Assembly (NCBI RefSeq): GCF_014656135.1
Contig: NZ_BNBV01000040.1
Location: 1-42,453 of the forward strand
Direction: 5' to 3'
Origin: Streptomyces thermodiastaticus
GTDB taxonomy: Bacteria; Actinomycetota; Actinomycetes; Streptomycetales; Streptomycetaceae
Length of the DNA: 42,453 nucleotides
Notes under the pieces: generated by a model
Databases searched by the model: none
What the model saw: the letters and a program-made list of their open reading frames with translations, nothing else
Told to the model about the DNA's origin: nothing
In this document: piece after piece, positions 40,571 through 42,453 of the stretch
How positions within the stretch are numbered: position 1 is the stretch's first letter
How the letters are laid out: each line of letters begins with the position of its first letter
Position numbers and translations under genes: made by a program

Positions 40571-41431
40571 ATGCCCGACCCGACCGAGCTGCCCGGACCC
40601 GCCGCCACCGTCGGCCGCATTCGGGACCGGCTGGCGCGGCTGCCCGGCATCACCGGCATCGCGCTCGGCGGCTCCCGCGCCCGCGGCGTGGCCCGCCCCG
40701 ACTCCGACCTCGACATCGGCCTCTACTACGACCCGGCCGCCCGCCCCGGCTTCGGCCTCGTCCTCGCCGCCGCCGCGGACCTGGACGACCGCGGCACACC
40801 GGCCGGTCACGGCAGCTACGGCGCGTGGGGGCCGTGGATCAACGGAGGGGTGTGGCTGACCGTGGACGGCATCAAGACCGACATTCTGCTGCGCGACCAC
40901 GACCGGGTCGAGACGGTGGTGCGGGAGGCCTCCGAGGGCAGGATCACCGTCGACTACCAGCCCGGCCACCCGCACGGCTTCGTCTCCACCATCTACGCCG
41001 GCGAGGTCCGCCACAACGTTGTGCTGTACGACCCCAAGGGCCGGCTCGCGGCGCTGCGGGCCCTGGTCGACCCGTATCCGGCGGTGCTGCTGGACGCGGT
41101 GCGGGCACGGTTCGGCTGGGAGGCCGGCTTCTCCCTGGACAACGCCGCCTTCCCGGCCCGCCGGGGCGACCTCACCCAGGTCACCGGGCTGCTGTACCGG
41201 ACCGTGGCCTGCATGAACCAGGTGGTCTTCGCCTACAACGGCCGCTTGGTGCTCAACGAGAAGGGCGCGCTGGCCGAGGCCGCCGCCCTGCCCCGTACCC
41301 CGGACCGCTACCGGGAGCGAGTCGAAGCCGCTCTCACCGGGCTGTCCCCCGAACCGCGTGTGCTGCGCGCGGCCGTCGACGGGCTGCGGGAGGTCCACGA
41401 CGAGCTGTCGTCCTGGACCGGGCCCCGGTGA
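40571..41431 (+). CDS. Nucleotidyltransferase domain protein
   Basis: A 286-residue protein of the DNA polymerase beta-like nucleotidyltransferase fold. ALGGSRARG (32-39) is the GS motif and PDSDLDIGLYY gives the metal-binding D46 and D48; a third acidic residue is probably in GIKTDILL. The C-terminal half is helical, as in DUF4037-like or aminoglycoside-adenylyltransferase-like proteins. It should transfer an NMP to a small molecule, RNA or protein. A toxin or resistance role cannot be decided; no antitoxin-like partner adjoins it. The ATG at 40571 has AGGAG upstream. Confidence 0.85.
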   Translation: MPDPTELPGPAATVGRIRDRLARLPGITGIALGGSRARGVARPDSDLDIGLYYDPAARPGFGLVLAAAADLDDRGTPAGHGSYGAWGPWINGGVWLTVDGIKTDILLRDHDRVETVVREASEGRITVDYQPGHPHGFVSTIYAGEVRHNVVLYDPKGRLAALRALVDPYPAVLLDAVRARFGWEAGFSLDNAAFPARRGDLTQVTGLLYRTVACMNQVVFAYNGRLVLNEKGALAEAAALPRTPDRYRERVEAALTGLSPEPRVLRAAVDGLREVHDELSSWTGPR

Positions 41432-41594
41432 GCGACCCGCACCACAAGGCGGCGTTCCTGCCCGGCGGACAGGGGCATCCGGCGGGCGGCGGGCCCGGTG
41501 GACGGACCGGGCTGGGGCGGCAGGGGTGGCATGCGTCGTCGTTCCCGTCCAGGCCGGTTCCCCTGCCGGGCCGGTTCCGGTGCGGGGCCGGGGC

Positions 41595-41765
41595 CGGTGC
41601 GGGGGTGCGCAGCGGGCGGGACGTCAGGGCGAGCAGCCCGGTCCCCGCAACCGCGACCGCGGTCGCGCACACGGTGACGGCGAGGGGGACGCCGGCCAGC
41701 CCGCGAGCGTGCCGAGGACGTTGTTCATGGCCAGGAGCGGCAGGCTGTGCACGAGACCGGGTGTG
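41595..41765 (-). pseudogene. Possible remnant of a membrane transporter C-terminus
   Basis: On the minus strand SLPLLAMNNVLGTLAG in one frame and LAGVPLAVTVCATAVAVAGT plus GLLALTSRPLR in another read like the last membrane segments of an MFS-type protein, joined by a frameshift near 41700. No start or upstream part is seen. Bases 41432-41594 hold nothing I recognise. This is weak evidence. Confidence 0.25.
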
Positions 41766-41772
41766 CGCGCTG

Positions 41773-42303
41773 TCAGCCGAGGACTGTGGTCAGGATCAGT
41801 TGCATGAGGACGAGGTGGGCCGGCAGGGAGAAGGGAACGGCGGTCAGGGGGGTCCATGCGCGGTCTGTGCGGGTGCGGCCCATGAGCAGCGGCACGGCGA
41901 CCGCAAGGGCGAGGCAGGCCCATGCCTGGGGGGTGTGGTGCGGGAGGCAGGCGTAGTGGACGCCCTCCGTGCCGAAGACGCCTGCGAGGGCGGCCAGGCC
42001 GATGACGCGGTGGCGCGGGTGCTGCCTCGCCACCGGGAGCCCGCCACCCCGAAGAGGGGGCCGGCGGCGAACGCCATGCCGAGCCGGACGAGGGGAGCGA
42101 GCAGAGAGACCATGCCGCCGCGCTCGACCTCCGCATAGCCGTAGTAGCCGACGACGAGACCGGACTCGGCGAGCAGGCCCGCGACGGCGGCTGCGGGCAG
42201 GCCGGCGTGACGGGCCACCCGGGCGCCTGCGGCGAACGCGGCGACGCACCGGACCGCTCCGGAGTTGGCGATCTGATTCCAGGCCCCCGGTAGCCAGCCT
42301 CGA
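41773..42303 (-). pseudogene. DUF6518-like membrane protein, frameshifted and truncated
   Basis: One minus-strand frame encodes LPGAWNQIANSGAVRCVAAF, LLAESGLVVGYYGYAEVE and LGMAFAAGPLFGVAGSRWR; another frame takes over near 42020-42035 with HPRHRVIGLAALAGVFGTE, ACLPHHTPQAWACLALAVAV and ends VLMQLILTTVLG. Joined, they match the DUF6518 integral-membrane family. The usual first helix before LPGAWNQ is replaced by Arg-rich sequence, so the start is lost as well. The last 150 bases of the window hold nothing else that I recognise. Confidence 0.6.
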
Positions 42304-42453
42304 GATCGTCGTTGTGCCCGGGCTGCCCGGCGGCCGTCGCCTGGCGTATCGCTTCGGCGGGGACGTGCACTGAGCGTTTTCAACGTGGTCACCGATCGGG
42401 TGAGGGTATCTGTGTCCGCAACGCACGAGGCCCCCGTGCCGTTGAGGGAGGTG

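Noticed and set aside
1..42453. CRISPR arrays, tRNA or rRNA genes
   Set aside because: The short tandem repeats found are adjacent without spacers, and no cloverleaf or rRNA sequence was seen by eye.

Overview
The window is a piece of a high-GC actinomycete genome, almost certainly Streptomyces. The codon use, the GTG starts, the aromatic-carotenoid cluster and above all a tap-tpg pair (29663-32470) say so. Tap and Tpg are the proteins that cap and replicate the ends of linear Streptomyces replicons, so this DNA probably lies in a chromosome arm or on a linear plasmid.

Layout. 1-3057: the tail of an unidentified gene, a TetR regulator facing an alpha/beta hydrolase across a perfect inverted repeat, and a small DUF2945-DUF3140 pair. 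3075-12619: a complete carotenoid (isorenieratene-type) cluster in two divergent operons, crtE-crtI-crtB-crtV rightward and crtY-crtT-crtU plus an SDR leftward. The two operons share a control region with three 25-bp tandem repeats. 12830-22700: small metabolic and regulatory units, namely an acetamidase/formamidase, a quinone-oxidoreductase-like gene, an SDR facing an Rrf2 regulator, an OhrR-like MarR regulator facing an esterase, a nitrilase-permease pair facing a TetR regulator, and a HAD phosphatase.

22701-23807 has no convincing gene but is rich in short repeats and hairpins. 23808-26210 is a striking secreted set: a promoter with a LacI-type operator between its -35 and -10 boxes drives a thaumatin-like protein, a GH128-type beta-1,3-glucanase and a double-psi beta-barrel protein, closed by a strong hairpin terminator. 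The three resemble plant pathogenesis-related proteins PR-5, PR-2 (activity) and PR-4 (fold), which suggests action on fungal or oomycete walls.

26329-32470: an MFS transporter, a decayed stretch with an apparent phytoene-synthase-like remnant, a coiled-coil protein, then tap and tpg. The Tap sequence shows three motifs in the order and spacing of a family B DNA polymerase palm. 33073-36886: TetR/MFS efflux divergon, then a CYP105-like P450 with its ferredoxin.

37087-42453 is increasingly damaged: an AraC-type regulator split by a two-base shift in a CA repeat, an IstB-like transposition ATPase remnant, a low-GC orphan ORF and a broken DUF6518 membrane gene lie between an intact methyltransferase and an intact nucleotidyltransferase. 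This is what an unstable linear-replicon arm looks like. All family assignments come from reading the translations; no database search was run.
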